Shown: positions 6,989 through 16,409, numbered from the stretch's first letter. The stretch: DNA of 35,084 nt from JBGVMW01 sp045125095 (GCA_045125095.1 JBGVMW010000045.1:1-35084), one strand, 5' to 3'. Numbers and translations are program-made. The notes: generated by a model not told the origin, from the sequence alone.

Positions 6989-9430
6989 TTATAATTTATT
7001 TACCGTAAATGTTACCTCATTTTTAGCCACACCAACGGTTACATTATCTCCAGACTTAATACGCTTTGCCAGAATCTCTTCTGCCAGTGCATCTTCAATC
7101 TTTGTCTGCACCGCACGTCTAAGTGGTCTGGCACCATATTTTTCATCACTGCCTACATCCACCAGATATTTTTTTACTGGTTCACGGAATGTAAGCCGAA
7201 TCTGAAGTTGTGTATAACAACGCTCTGCTACCGTCTTCAACAGCAATGATACAATCTGTTTCATATGCTCTTTATTCAATGTATGGAATACAATTATTTC
7301 ATCAATACGGTTGATAAATTCCGGTTTGAAAATGCGCTTCACTTCATCCATTACATTATTTCTCATATTCTCATAATTCACCTTTTCATCTTCCACCGAT
7401 GCAAAACCTAATTTTTTAGGAGAAATAATAGACTGCGCACCAGCATTGGATGTCATAATAATAATGGTATTCTTAAAGCTGACCTTTCTCCCCTGAGAAT
7501 CTGTAATATGCCCATCATCCAACACCTGTAACAAAATATTAAATACATCTGGATGTGCTTTTTCAATTTCATCAAACAGCACAACTGAATAAGGATTCCT
7601 TCGTACTTTCTCACTTAACTGCCCACCTTCATCAAATCCTACATATCCCGGAGGTGAACCAATTATCTTAGATACACTGTGTTTCTCCATATATTCAGAC
7701 ATATCTACACGAATAATAGCATCCTCTTTTCCAAATACTGCTTCTGCCACAGCTTTTGACAATTCCGTCTTACCAACACCGGTTGGTCCCAAAAACAAAA
7801 AGGAACCAATTGGACGATTCGGATCTTTTAGACCTACACGTCCACGCTTAATTGCCTTCGCCACAGCAGATACCGCATCCTCCTGTGCAATCACTCTTTT
7901 ATGCAATGTCTTTTCTAATCTTCGAAGTCTTGAGGATTCCTCCTCAGCAATACGATTCACTGGAATCTTTGTCCACATCGCAACAATTTCAGCAATCTGC
8001 TCCTCTTCTACCTTTAGATTCTTATTGTTCGTACGTTTCTTTTTCCATTTTGCAAGTTCTACTTCTAACTGCTTCTTTTCTCTGGTCAACTCACCAGCCT
8101 TATCAAAATCCTGTGCTATTATGCAGGCTTCCCGTTCTTCATCTATGCTTGCTAATTGCTTTTCAATTTCCTCCACCTGTGGAAACTTCTGATACCCAGA
8201 CAACCGAAGTCTTGCAGCTGCCTCATCCATCAAGTCAATTGCCTTATCCGGCAGATATCGGTCATTGATATAGCGTTTGGATAATTTTACAGCTGCTTCC
8301 ACAGCTTCCTCCGTAATCTCTATATGATGATGAGCTTCGTAGTGTCCCTTGATACCCATTAATATCTGTATAGCTTCTTCTTCACTTGGCTCCTCAACCA
8401 TAACCGGCTGGAAACGACGTTCCAATGCAGGATCCTTTTCTATATGCTTACGATATTCATTAATGGTGGTTGCACCAATAATCTGAATTTCCCCTCTTGC
8501 AAGAGAAGGTTTTAAAATGTTTGCTGCATCAATGGCACCCTCTGCTCCACCAGCACCAATAATTGTGTGTATTTCATCTAAGAATAACAGTATATTGCCT
8601 TCTGCTGACACTTCTTTAATCACACGCTTGATACGTTCTTCAAACTCACCTCTATATTTTGAACCAGCTACCATACTTGCAAGATCCAGAACCACGACTC
8701 TTTTATCTCTTACAGAATCCGGCACATCATCCTTCGCAATACGGCTTGCAAGCCCTTCCGCAATGGCAGTCTTACCAACACCTGGTTCTCCAATGAGGCA
8801 AGGATTGTTTTTTGTCCGTCGGCTTAAAATCTGAATCACACGCTCTATTTCAGAATCTCTACCAACTACATTATCCAATTTCCCCTGTGCAGCCGCCTCT
8901 GTCAAATCCTTGCTATATTGGTTTAAAACAGGCGTTGCCGAAGCATCATGAACTGTTTTTGCCCTCTGAAAATCATCTTTATGTTTCGCCAAATCCTCGC
9001 CAATTGCGGTTAATATATCCATATACAGCTTCTGGGGATTGACATTCAAAGTCACTAATAATCTGGTTGCAATACAATCCGGCTCCTTCAAGATAGCAAT
9101 CAGTAAATGCTCCGTTCCAATTGCATCTTCCTGCAGACTCTCTGCTTCCATTCTACTCATATCCAACACATGCTGTAATTTAGGTGTAGTACTGGAAGGC
9201 TCCATAAGCCCCACGCTTCCCGGTGGGGTAATAAGCTGATCCATCAAATCTAATACCTGACTCTCTTCTACACCATTCGATTTTAAAACCTGTGCCGCAA
9301 CACCTGTTTTCTCTCGCATAAGTCCTAATAATAAATGCTCTGTTCCAACATACGAATGTTCCAGAGCTTTTGCTACTTTCTGCGCCAGCTCTACAGCTTT
9401 CGCTGCCTTTTTTGTGTACTGGTTGTGCAT
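6989..9430 (-). CDS. clpC: ATP-dependent Clp protease ATPase ClpC
   Basis: An 813-residue AAA+ unfoldase that feeds proteins to ClpP. In order it has two N-terminal Clp repeats (about 1-145), AAA-1 with Walker A GEPGVGKT, a UVR-type middle domain (about 415-465, EREACIIAQDFDKAGEL), AAA-2 with Walker A GPTGVGKT, and a C-terminal D2-small domain. The start chosen is the ATG at 9430, because GGAGG lies six bases upstream; the earlier ATG at 9442 overlaps that site and has none of its own. The gene lies 32 bases behind a GntR regulator. The mcsA and mcsB genes, usual partners in Bacilli, are absent. Confidence 0.97.
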   Translation of the reverse strand: MHNQYTKKAAKAVELAQKVAKALEHSYVGTEHLLLGLMREKTGVAAQVLKSNGVEESQVLDLMDQLITPPGSVGLMEPSSTTPKLQHVLDMSRMEAESLQEDAIGTEHLLIAILKEPDCIATRLLVTLNVNPQKLYMDILTAIGEDLAKHKDDFQRAKTVHDASATPVLNQYSKDLTEAAAQGKLDNVVGRDSEIERVIQILSRRTKNNPCLIGEPGVGKTAIAEGLASRIAKDDVPDSVRDKRVVVLDLASMVAGSKYRGEFEERIKRVIKEVSAEGNILLFLDEIHTIIGAGGAEGAIDAANILKPSLARGEIQIIGATTINEYRKHIEKDPALERRFQPVMVEEPSEEEAIQILMGIKGHYEAHHHIEITEEAVEAAVKLSKRYINDRYLPDKAIDLMDEAAARLRLSGYQKFPQVEEIEKQLASIDEEREACIIAQDFDKAGELTREKKQLEVELAKWKKKRTNNKNLKVEEEQIAEIVAMWTKIPVNRIAEEESSRLRRLEKTLHKRVIAQEDAVSAVAKAIKRGRVGLKDPNRPIGSFLFLGPTGVGKTELSKAVAEAVFGKEDAIIRVDMSEYMEKHSVSKIIGSPPGYVGFDEGGQLSEKVRRNPYSVVLFDEIEKAHPDVFNILLQVLDDGHITDSQGRKVSFKNTIIIMTSNAGAQSIISPKKLGFASVEDEKVNYENMRNNVMDEVKRIFKPEFINRIDEIIVFHTLNKEHMKQIVSLLLKTVAERCYTQLQIRLTFREPVKKYLVDVGSDEKYGARPLRRAVQTKIEDALAEEILAKRIKSGDNVTVGVAKNEVTFTVNKL

Positions 9431-9462
9431 ACTATCCTCCATTCTGTCACTGCTGACATCTT

Positions 9463-9834
9463 CTATGATTCAAAAGCATCCAGGATTTCTTCCACCATTG
9501 CATGAACTTCCTCTCTGGCAATGTTCCTGCAACTTGCTTTGGCTAAAGCCATCGTCAGATTCTTTTTCAATTCCGATAACGCCTGAAGCTTGTTGACATC
9601 GATTGCGATTACAGCTCCATTTTTTCTGTCTAAGGTGATAAATCCTTCCTGCCTTAATACAGCATAGGCTTTATTCACCGTATGCATGTTAATTCCAATG
9701 TCCTCCGCCATCTGCCTAACTGAGGGAAGGGAATCGCCTTCCTGTATCTTAGAGGTAGCAATTCCATGAATAATCTGATTACAAAGCTGTATGTAAAACG
9801 CTTCTTCATCTTCAAAATTAATTTCTATATACAT
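9463..9834 (-). CDS. GntR-family regulator (YtrA type) upstream of clpC
   Basis: A 123-residue protein. The winged helix has the GntR core LPSVRQMAEDIGINMHTV and NKAYAVLRQEGFITLDRK. A short C-terminal helical tail of about 45 residues replaces the large effector domain, which is the YtrA/YhcF subtype. The start is the ATG at 9834, preceded by AGGTGAT. It is the first gene of a two-gene unit with clpC. A perfect 7-bp dyad overlaps its promoter (9881-9901), so it probably represses itself and clpC. YtrA-type regulators usually govern ABC transporters, which makes this pairing noteworthy. Confidence 0.92.
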   Translation of the reverse strand: MYIEINFEDEEAFYIQLCNQIIHGIATSKIQEGDSLPSVRQMAEDIGINMHTVNKAYAVLRQEGFITLDRKNGAVIAIDVNKLQALSELKKNLTMALAKASCRNIAREEVHAMVEEILDAFES

Positions 9835-9880
9835 TACTATCACCTGCCATATTACTTTTTCTTAGTATATAAAAAAGCTA

Positions 9881-9919
9881 TGTTATACACATTCTATAAC
9901 AGGTGATATCATCTGTCAA
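9881..9919 (-). promoter_or_regulatory. GntR-clpC promoter with dyad operator
   Basis: On the minus strand: -35 TTGACA (9914-9919), 17-base spacer, -10 TAGAAT (9891-9896). The palindrome TGTTATA-N7-TATAACA (9881-9901) covers the -10. Its position fits repression, most simply by the GntR protein encoded next. No CtsR-type heptad repeat was seen. Confidence 0.82.
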
Positions 9920-9968
9920 TGTCTTTCCTATAACGATTAATTAGGGATTGAAAGACTTGCAATTACCA

Positions 9969-11798
9969 TTATTTTTCATCATCATCTAAATCAATAATCT
10001 CAAAGTCAAATTCTTCCTCATCGTCATCATCAAAGAGACTTTCTGTTTCCTTAACTAAAGATTTTTTCTCCAGAATCGGACTTTTTCTAAGACGTGAGAG
10101 CGGTTCTTTTCTCACTGGTTCCTCATCATCAAGATCCTGCTGATAACGTTCTTCTTCATCAAGGGTATCCTTTTCCTCTTCTGTCTCTTCCGGTTCATAA
10201 TCTAATTCTTCATCTGCCTCAACAAACGAATCCTCGTCCTCTTCGTATTCCTCTGTCCATGCATCATCCTCCTCATCATTGTAATCTTTGTCACGAATTT
10301 TAAAGATTAAATTAATGATCACAATCAACAAAATCAGATCCAGAATGCCAAGAGCAATAATCATCATAAGTCTCTTACTCTTCATATTGCGATAGGTATC
10401 TGACAATTCTTTTAACTGAGTTTCAAGCATCTGAACTTCTTCTGCATCACCAGAAGTAGTAGCTGCTGTGCTGATTTTCTGTGCCACAAAACGCTGATAT
10501 GTGCCTTCCTTTGCATCATACTGATACCATGTAAGAAGTCCATCCTGATTCACACCGGCTACCAGATAATAATCTTTGTACGCTTCCTCTGCGGTAGTTA
10601 CTTCTTCACTGTATGCCCATCCTGTAAGCTTCTTACCGCTTATTTCCAACTCTGACTTCACAAATCCAGACTCGGTAAGGTCACTTACATATCCATCCAG
10701 AATAAACATAGTATTTGTTGTGCCACTAGTCAACTGTACAAACTCCGTAAAGGCATCAATATCTTTATAATATGCATAATAATCACTATTGCCCTCTGTA
10801 TCCGTCATATACAATACATAATATTCCATATATTTAGAAACAAATGCCGGCTGCTGTACACCATTGTATTCCAATGTGCTTACTGTAAATCCTGGTATAT
10901 CTGCCCCTTCCGGAAACTCAGCTGGTGTCAATGTTTTACCATTTACCTCTACTGTTCCAAATGCAGATTCTGCTTCTTCTGGTTCCTCTGACTCCTCCGG
11001 ATTTTCTGATTCACTCGGTTCCTCTGTATTTTCAGGCTCTGCTGTTTCCTCAGGTGTATCCTCTTCTTCACTTTCCTTCTCACGTGTAACAGTAATTTTG
11101 TAGGTTGCTGTTTCACCGTTTTCTGCTGTTACTTTGATTTTAACTGTATTTTCTCCCGGCTGTAAACTATCTGCTCCTTTAATAGAAGTAACCGTTGCCT
11201 TACTGTCATTTGTTTTTGCATCAATTGCCAAACTAGTTACATCTGCCCCTACCGTCATACTGTATGTGTATGTTTTTGGTGCAAATGCCGGAGACAGACT
11301 TCCCTTTGACACCGTCAAAGAAGAAAGCGTCGCATCTGAAGATGCATCCGGGGTACCATCCGATACACTGACAGTAGAATTTCCCACGTGAGACATCCCA
11401 ACTAAATTTTCATCAAAATCGTATATCTCATAATTTGACACCTGCACTTTACTGCTTCCAGCTGATAATGTTTTAAAAGTCAGCTGGTATGTGATGCTGT
11501 TTGTCTCTGCGTCACCTGCTACACCTGCAATGTGAACACTTCCGGAACCACCGGATGCAGTAGAACCGCCACTAACAAATTCAAGTGCTGATGTATCATA
11601 GGTAAGTGTAATATCGGTTGCACCAATATAGCAGTCATTGGTTTTTACTTTCACATCTACCGTCACCTTATCTCCAACGTTTGCAGACGGGTCCGAAAAA
11701 CTAATGGTACCATCTGCCGCTTTTGCTGATATACCCATCACAAACAGCATAAACATTGCACATATGATTGTTCTTCCTAACTTAAATAGTTTTTTCAT
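9969..11798 (-). CDS. Membrane-anchored cohesin-domain surface protein
   Basis: A 609-residue surface protein. It has a signal peptide (about 1-27), then a cohesin-like domain (about 30-145, with VGDKVTVDVKV, ATDITLTYDTSALEFVSG and a closing NSTVSV strand). A cadherin-like beta-sandwich (about 155-240) follows, with LSSLTVSKGSLSPAFAP and ENTVKIKVTAENGETATY. Next come a Glu/Pro-rich linker, an unrecognised domain (about 280-450) and a transmembrane segment (about 480-502). It ends in a highly acidic cytoplasmic tail of about 100 residues. The upstream neighbour encodes a dockerin protein 54 bases away, so the two are probably co-transcribed and bind each other. Cohesin assignment rests on fold-like pattern and context. 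Confidence 0.82.
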   Translation of the reverse strand: MKKLFKLGRTIICAMFMLFVMGISAKAADGTISFSDPSANVGDKVTVDVKVKTNDCYIGATDITLTYDTSALEFVSGGSTASGGSGSVHIAGVAGDAETNSITYQLTFKTLSAGSSKVQVSNYEIYDFDENLVGMSHVGNSTVSVSDGTPDASSDATLSSLTVSKGSLSPAFAPKTYTYSMTVGADVTSLAIDAKTNDSKATVTSIKGADSLQPGENTVKIKVTAENGETATYKITVTREKESEEEDTPEETAEPENTEEPSESENPEESEEPEEAESAFGTVEVNGKTLTPAEFPEGADIPGFTVSTLEYNGVQQPAFVSKYMEYYVLYMTDTEGNSDYYAYYKDIDAFTEFVQLTSGTTNTMFILDGYVSDLTESGFVKSELEISGKKLTGWAYSEEVTTAEEAYKDYYLVAGVNQDGLLTWYQYDAKEGTYQRFVAQKISTAATTSGDAEEVQMLETQLKELSDTYRNMKSKRLMMIIALGILDLILLIVIINLIFKIRDKDYNDEEDDAWTEEYEEDEDSFVEADEELDYEPEETEEEKDTLDEEERYQQDLDDEEPVRKEPLSRLRKSPILEKKSLVKETESLFDDDDEEEFDFEIIDLDDDEK

Positions 11799-11852
11799 CT
11801 TCCCTACCTGTGCTTAAAGAATCACGAATTGTTCTCACACATTTCCTTTCTT

Positions 11853-13862
11853 CTACTTGTTTAATATTTTTTTCTGCAATTTTAATAAATCCAACACATT
11901 GATACTTCCATTTCCATTTGCATCACCGGCTACCAGTTCTGCTTGTGAAAGAGATGTATTGCCTAATATAGCTTTCTGTAATCGCAATAAATCAATTACT
12001 GTAATTTTCCCATCACCAGAAATGTCACCATCTACTACCACAGTATAAACCTTTACCGGAATACCGTAAGTATCATAAATGCCAACCTGCATACCAGTTC
12101 CCATCACACCAGTGTAAGGATTACCTTCTCTATCCATTACCGCAATACTGCCATTTGTAACAGCAATTGAAGAAAGCATCTGTTCCGCCATTACTCCGGC
12201 AGATACTTTCAAAATATAACCTTCTCCACCAGTAATCTCCTTATAGTCTGTCGGCAGCACAACACTTGTCTCTGTTGGCGTTGTATTTTCTGTTGGCGGT
12301 ACGTTTTCTGTCGGTGTCTGCACATCCACAGGTGGCTTTTCTCCATTCGCAGAATTTCTATGCACATTAACGGTATAAGTTCTGCTTACACCATTTTGTG
12401 CTGTCACAATAATTTGCAAGCTATTCATTCCTTCATTTAAGGAAACCGCTCCTACACTTCCACTTACTGTTGCAGTTGCCTGATATGGCTCTGCATTAAT
12501 AGTAATACAGCTAACCGAATTGTCTACAATTAAGCTGTAGGACTGTGTATATTGGTTAAATTGTGGTGCAAGTGCCATGCCATCTACAGACAGGTTCTTT
12601 AGGAAATTCACACAATCCCCCTTACCTGTTGGTTTTGCACAAGCAGTTGCCGGCATATTATTATATATCGGAATGACAAATTTCATACTTCCTTCTGCTA
12701 TCTTATTATACGCACGGGCTACCTGGAATGCTTCTGACGCAGCACCTTGTACATTTGTCATATACTGATGGCTATACAATTCACTGCCCTGCACATTAAA
12801 TTTTTTCAGATACAATGTATTCTGTCCTTTGTTTACATAGTTTGAACCATAATAGGAGGCACCTCCTGTTATCGCAGCTTCCTTTGTATTCCACGGACGA
12901 TTATATGTAGTTGCACCAATATCACCACCACGGGCATACCATAACCCTTTCTGCACTGCAGTCATACTGCTTGTTGCATAAGCACCAACATTAAAAAAGT
13001 TATAATACCCTTCATATCCCGGTTCCACGCCAGATATAGAAGAACCGATCCCGTTCGCCCCCTGCTCTATCAGAATCATGGATGCAAGCACATAAGGATT
13101 GACACCAGAACTGGCGGCCGCATTCATTAGCATGGTTGAATAACCTTCTTCTGCCAGAAACGTTCCTTCTACCAGTTTTTTCAGAGATTCCTCATTCTGC
13201 TTTGTCGGGTCATAGCTTTGATCCATAAACATGAACACATAATATGGGTCTAAGAAATTTCTTGGATCTAAATAATAGGCAATTAATTCCTTGGATGCAG
13301 TAACCCAACCGCCACTGTCATAACTCACCCATTTGTTCTTCGTTAAATCGTATGCCCCCTGTTCAATTGATTTATGGGAAGAAATTGCGGAAGACTGTAT
13401 GGTATTTTTTCCCACAGCAGATTCTGCATTCAATGCATCCTCCCAATTCAGACCGGTATTCCATGGAATAAATTCCCAATTAGGATAAGACTGATGCAAT
13501 ACACACAGCGCATCGCAATAGCTTTCCGGGAAACCAGCCGCAATTAGCTGACTCCTGTAATCATTGTCTACATTGGTAACTGTAATATAGCTTTTCGAAA
13601 CATATCCATATCCGTTTCCATATACAATCTTGTACCAGCCATCTCCTGTTTCTTCCACAATCGTTACCGTCGTTCCTTTTCCAATAGAACCTATCTGTGT
13701 ACCATTTGGTGCGTTTCGCACGCGCAACGAGCCACTTTGTGTAGAAACCACTCCAGAAATTGCAGCCTCAGATTGAAAATCACTCTGCAATACCCCCAGA
13801 AGCAGAAGCACAGCCAGCACTATACTCGTCACCGACCATGGTATTTTTCTATTTTTCTCCAT
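11853..13862 (-). CDS. Secreted N-acetylglucosaminidase with SH3 and dockerin
   Basis: A 669-residue exported wall hydrolase. In order: N-terminal signal/anchor (about 10-34); bacterial SH3 domain (about 36-98, LRVRNAPNG and GDGWYKI); a glucosaminidase domain of the LytD/GH73 type (about 105-395, candidate catalytic glutamate in LIEQGANG). A cadherin-like beta-sandwich (about 415-505) and a Pro/Thr linker follow. The last 58 residues are a type I dockerin with two calcium-binding repeats, GDISGDGKITVIDLLRLQ and GDANGNGSINVLDLLKLQ. It should cleave peptidoglycan glycan strands. The dockerin suggests docking onto the cohesin protein encoded directly downstream. It has its own promoter at 13921-13948. 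Confidence 0.92.
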   Translation of the reverse strand: MEKNRKIPWSVTSIVLAVLLLLGVLQSDFQSEAAISGVVSTQSGSLRVRNAPNGTQIGSIGKGTTVTIVEETGDGWYKIVYGNGYGYVSKSYITVTNVDNDYRSQLIAAGFPESYCDALCVLHQSYPNWEFIPWNTGLNWEDALNAESAVGKNTIQSSAISSHKSIEQGAYDLTKNKWVSYDSGGWVTASKELIAYYLDPRNFLDPYYVFMFMDQSYDPTKQNEESLKKLVEGTFLAEEGYSTMLMNAAASSGVNPYVLASMILIEQGANGIGSSISGVEPGYEGYYNFFNVGAYATSSMTAVQKGLWYARGGDIGATTYNRPWNTKEAAITGGASYYGSNYVNKGQNTLYLKKFNVQGSELYSHQYMTNVQGAASEAFQVARAYNKIAEGSMKFVIPIYNNMPATACAKPTGKGDCVNFLKNLSVDGMALAPQFNQYTQSYSLIVDNSVSCITINAEPYQATATVSGSVGAVSLNEGMNSLQIIVTAQNGVSRTYTVNVHRNSANGEKPPVDVQTPTENVPPTENTTPTETSVVLPTDYKEITGGEGYILKVSAGVMAEQMLSSIAVTNGSIAVMDREGNPYTGVMGTGMQVGIYDTYGIPVKVYTVVVDGDISGDGKITVIDLLRLQKAILGNTSLSQAELVAGDANGNGSINVLDLLKLQKKILNK

Positions 13863-13920
13863 CTGTACTCTCCATCTTCATTTCTCTGAGCATAATTATC
13901 ACCTATATTTTACACTCTAT

Positions 13921-13948
13921 CTTATAATATTCCATAACTTATTGTCAA
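13921..13948 (-). promoter_or_regulatory. Promoter of the glucosaminidase-cohesin unit
   Basis: On the minus strand: -35 TTGACA (13943-13948), 16-base spacer, -10 TATAAG (13921-13926). It sits about 60 bases upstream of the glucosaminidase ATG. The rest of the gap 13949-14160 shows no gene. Confidence 0.72.
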
Positions 13949-14160
13949 TGTGAAATTTGTCCGCCCTATAAATACAGTATCCGCCTTACACAACGCCAAA
14001 AAAGATAATTCGTTTCATTACTTATCATTTTACACGTGCTTTCATTCTTTTAGAAATTGCTTCCCAAAACAACTACAACAATTACTACAATACTAGCGTT
14101 TACGTTATGGCAGCCCCTCTCTCTGCCAGACGATTTACGAATACCTTGACCTAGTATATA

Positions 14161-14201
14161 AAAATGGCGATTGAAAACTACAACATTTCCAATCACCATT
14201 T
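14161..14201 (-). terminator. Terminator of the pur operon after purD
   Basis: Long stem AAATGGTGATTGGAAA/TTTTCAATCGCCATTT (14186-14201 with about 14162-14177) with one mismatch and an 8-base loop. On the minus strand it continues into a T-rich run. It starts about 40 bases past the purD stop. Confidence 0.88.
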
Positions 14202-14243
14202 CTTAAGCGACTATATACATATAACTACTACAAAATGAACTGC

Positions 14244-15518
14244 TTATGCTTCATCAATCGCCTTACCAATATCACTTCTGCAGTATTTATTCTCAAACGC
14301 AATCCACTTAGTTGCTTCGTATGCGTTAGCTCTTGCCTTCTTCAAGTCCTCACCCTTTGCAGTCACACCTAATACACGACCACCGTTGGTAACAATCTTT
14401 CCAGCCTCGTCAAGTTTTGTACCAGCATGGAATACATAATAACCATCTTTGCCGTCAAATGCATCTAAGCCTTTGATTTCAAATCCTTTGTCGTATGCAA
14501 CCGGATAACCTTCTGAGGCTAATACAACACATACGGCTGCATTGTCTTCAAACTGTAAATCGATTTCGTCTAAACGTCCATCAATACAAGCTTCCATTAC
14601 CTCAATGATATCATTCTTCATTCTCGGCAATACTACCTGAGCTTCCGGATCACCGAAACGAGCGTTGTACTCTAACACACGAGGACCTTTTTCTGTCAGC
14701 ATTAATCCGAAGAAAATAATTCCCTTGAATTCTCTGCCTTCTGCTGCCATAGCATCTACTGTCTTCTGATATACATATTTCTGGCAGAATTCATCTACTT
14801 CCTTTGTATAGAATGGACTTGGCGAAAAGGTTCCCATACCACCAGTGTTTAGTCCCTGGTCACCATCTAAGGCACGCTTGTGATCCTGTGCAGAAGTCAT
14901 GATTTTGATTGTTTTTCCATCAACGAAAGATAATACTGATACTTCACGGCCTGTCATGAATTCTTCGATAACCATACGATTACCGGCAGTACCGAACTTC
15001 TTGTCTTCCATAATTTCTTTTACGCCTGCTTTTGCTTCTTCTAAAGTATTGCAGATTAATACGCCCTTACCAAGTGCAAGTCCGTCTGCTTTTAATACGA
15101 TAGGAAAATCTGCCTTTTCTAAATATGCAAGTGCATCTGCTGCATTGTCGAAATTCTCATATGCCGCTGTTGGGATATCGTATTTCTTCATTAAATCCTT
15201 AGAAAATGCCTTGGAACCTTCTAAGATAGCTGCATTTTTTCTTGGGCCAAATACACGCAAACCAGCCTCCTCAAATGCATCTACTACACCACCAACTAAC
15301 GGATCATCCATACCGATGATCGTTAAATCAATTTCTTTTTCTTTTGCAAATGCTACTAATTTATCAAATTCCATTGCACCAATGTTTGCACACTCAGCAA
15401 TCTGAGCGATGCCGGCATTCCCTGGTGCACAATAGATTTTATCTACTTTACTGCTTTTTGCGACCATAGCTGCAATTACATGCTCACGACCGCCGCTTCC
15501 TACGATAAGAACTTTCAT
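14244..15518 (-). CDS. purD: Phosphoribosylamine-glycine ligase
   Basis: A 424-residue ATP-grasp enzyme that joins glycine to phosphoribosylamine (second step of purine synthesis). Visible are the N-terminal VLIVGSGGREH nucleotide-fold motif, the ATP-grasp segment FPIVLKADGLALGKGV, GGMGTFSP, and the metal-binding EYNARFGDPE. Length is normal. The start is the ATG at 15518 behind GGAGAG; an ATG four codons earlier overlaps that site. It follows purN on the same strand, but 264 bases of hairpin-rich DNA separate them. A strong terminator follows. Confidence 0.98.
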   Translation of the reverse strand: MKVLIVGSGGREHVIAAMVAKSSKVDKIYCAPGNAGIAQIAECANIGAMEFDKLVAFAKEKEIDLTIIGMDDPLVGGVVDAFEEAGLRVFGPRKNAAILEGSKAFSKDLMKKYDIPTAAYENFDNAADALAYLEKADFPIVLKADGLALGKGVLICNTLEEAKAGVKEIMEDKKFGTAGNRMVIEEFMTGREVSVLSFVDGKTIKIMTSAQDHKRALDGDQGLNTGGMGTFSPSPFYTKEVDEFCQKYVYQKTVDAMAAEGREFKGIIFFGLMLTEKGPRVLEYNARFGDPEAQVVLPRMKNDIIEVMEACIDGRLDEIDLQFEDNAAVCVVLASEGYPVAYDKGFEIKGLDAFDGKDGYYVFHAGTKLDEAGKIVTNGGRVLGVTAKGEDLKKARANAYEATKWIAFENKYCRSDIGKAIDEA

Positions 15519-15560
15519 GTTACTCTCCATTCCGCCGCTTATGCGACATTTTTATTAGAA

Positions 15561-15773
15561 CAAAGCGTGCCTACACGCTTTGCCGCGCCGAATTTTGCAC
15601 GTAGTGCATCTTCCTTTCCAATTCGTGCGCATCACTTTTTCTATATCAGGAAATTTCAAGCATTACATCATATAGCAAACCGTTGTATTTTCCTGATATA
15701 GAACAAAGCGTGTAAGCACGCCCTCGCGAAATCAGCCAGCTTTCTTACACGCTTTGTCACGCCAACCCTTGGC
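15561..15773. repeat. Cluster of hairpins between purN and purD
   Basis: At least five inverted repeats lie in this gene-free gap: CAAAGCGTG/CACGCTTTG (15561-15569 with 15574-15582), GCGC-CGAATT with AATTCGTGCGC (about 15585-15635), CTATATCAGGAAAT with ATTTTCCTGATATAG (15641-15654 with 15687-15701), a perfect 13-bp stem CAAAGCGTGTAAG/CTTACACGCTTTG (15704-15716 with 15744-15756), and GCCAA-CCC-TTGGC (15761-15773). The segment AGAACAAAGCGTG occurs twice (15557 and 15700). None has a clear T-run. It looks like decayed repeat elements or an RNA-processing region inside the pur transcript. Confidence 0.75.
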
Positions 15774-15782
15774 GCTTATATA

Positions 15783-16409
15783 TTATCCTTGAATCACTAC
15801 TTTATTATCTGTTACAGATATCTTTCCATTGGCAATGAGATTAATTGCCTGTGGAAGAATTACCCACTCTGCCTGTTCCATAATTCTGCGCTGAAGAACC
15901 TCTGGCGTATCACCCTGGCAGATTTCTACTGCTTTCTGTAAAATTATCGGACCGGTGTCTGTTCCTTCATCTACAAAATGAACCGTAGCTCCGCTGACTT
16001 TTACACCACGAGCCAAGGCTGCCTCATGCACCTTCAAGCCATAATATCCGGTTCCACAGAAGGATGGAATGAGGGAAGGATGCACATTGATAATACGATT
16101 GCGATACTTCTTTATCATCTGCTCCGGAATCACAACTAAGAAGCCTGCCAAAACAATCAAATCCACCTGTGCCTGTTCTAATTCTGCCAACAATGCTTCG
16201 TTAAATACTGTTCTATTTTCAAAATCCTTTGGCGAAATACATTTTGCAGGAATTCCTGCATTTTTTGCACGTTCCAACGCAAATGCATTTTTATTATTGC
16301 TAACTACAAGAGAAATCTCTGTATTGGTTATGGTTCCAGCACCTACTGCATCGATAATTGCCTGCAGATTCGTACCGCCACCAGATACCAGAACTGCAAT
16401 TTTTAGCAT
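15783..16409 (-). CDS. purN: Phosphoribosylglycinamide formyltransferase
   Basis: A 208-residue enzyme that transfers a formyl group from 10-formyltetrahydrofolate to GAR (third step of purine synthesis). Family marks are AVLVSGGGTNLQAIIDA at the N-terminus, the catalytic region NVHPSLIPSFCGTGYYGLKV with its asparagine and histidine, and ATVHFVDEGTDTGPII with the catalytic aspartate. The start overlaps the end of purM by 7 bases, so translation is coupled. The next gene in many Firmicutes, purH, is missing here. Confidence 0.97.
   Translation of the reverse strand: MLKIAVLVSGGGTNLQAIIDAVGAGTITNTEISLVVSNNKNAFALERAKNAGIPAKCISPKDFENRTVFNEALLAELEQAQVDLIVLAGFLVVIPEQMIKKYRNRIINVHPSLIPSFCGTGYYGLKVHEAALARGVKVSGATVHFVDEGTDTGPIILQKAVEICQGDTPEVLQRRIMEQAEWVILPQAINLIANGKISVTDNKVVIQG

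Noticed and set aside
7852..9239. Plus-strand open frames across clpC
   Set aside because: The minus-strand ClpC motifs are continuous; the opposite frames have no start signals or family likeness.
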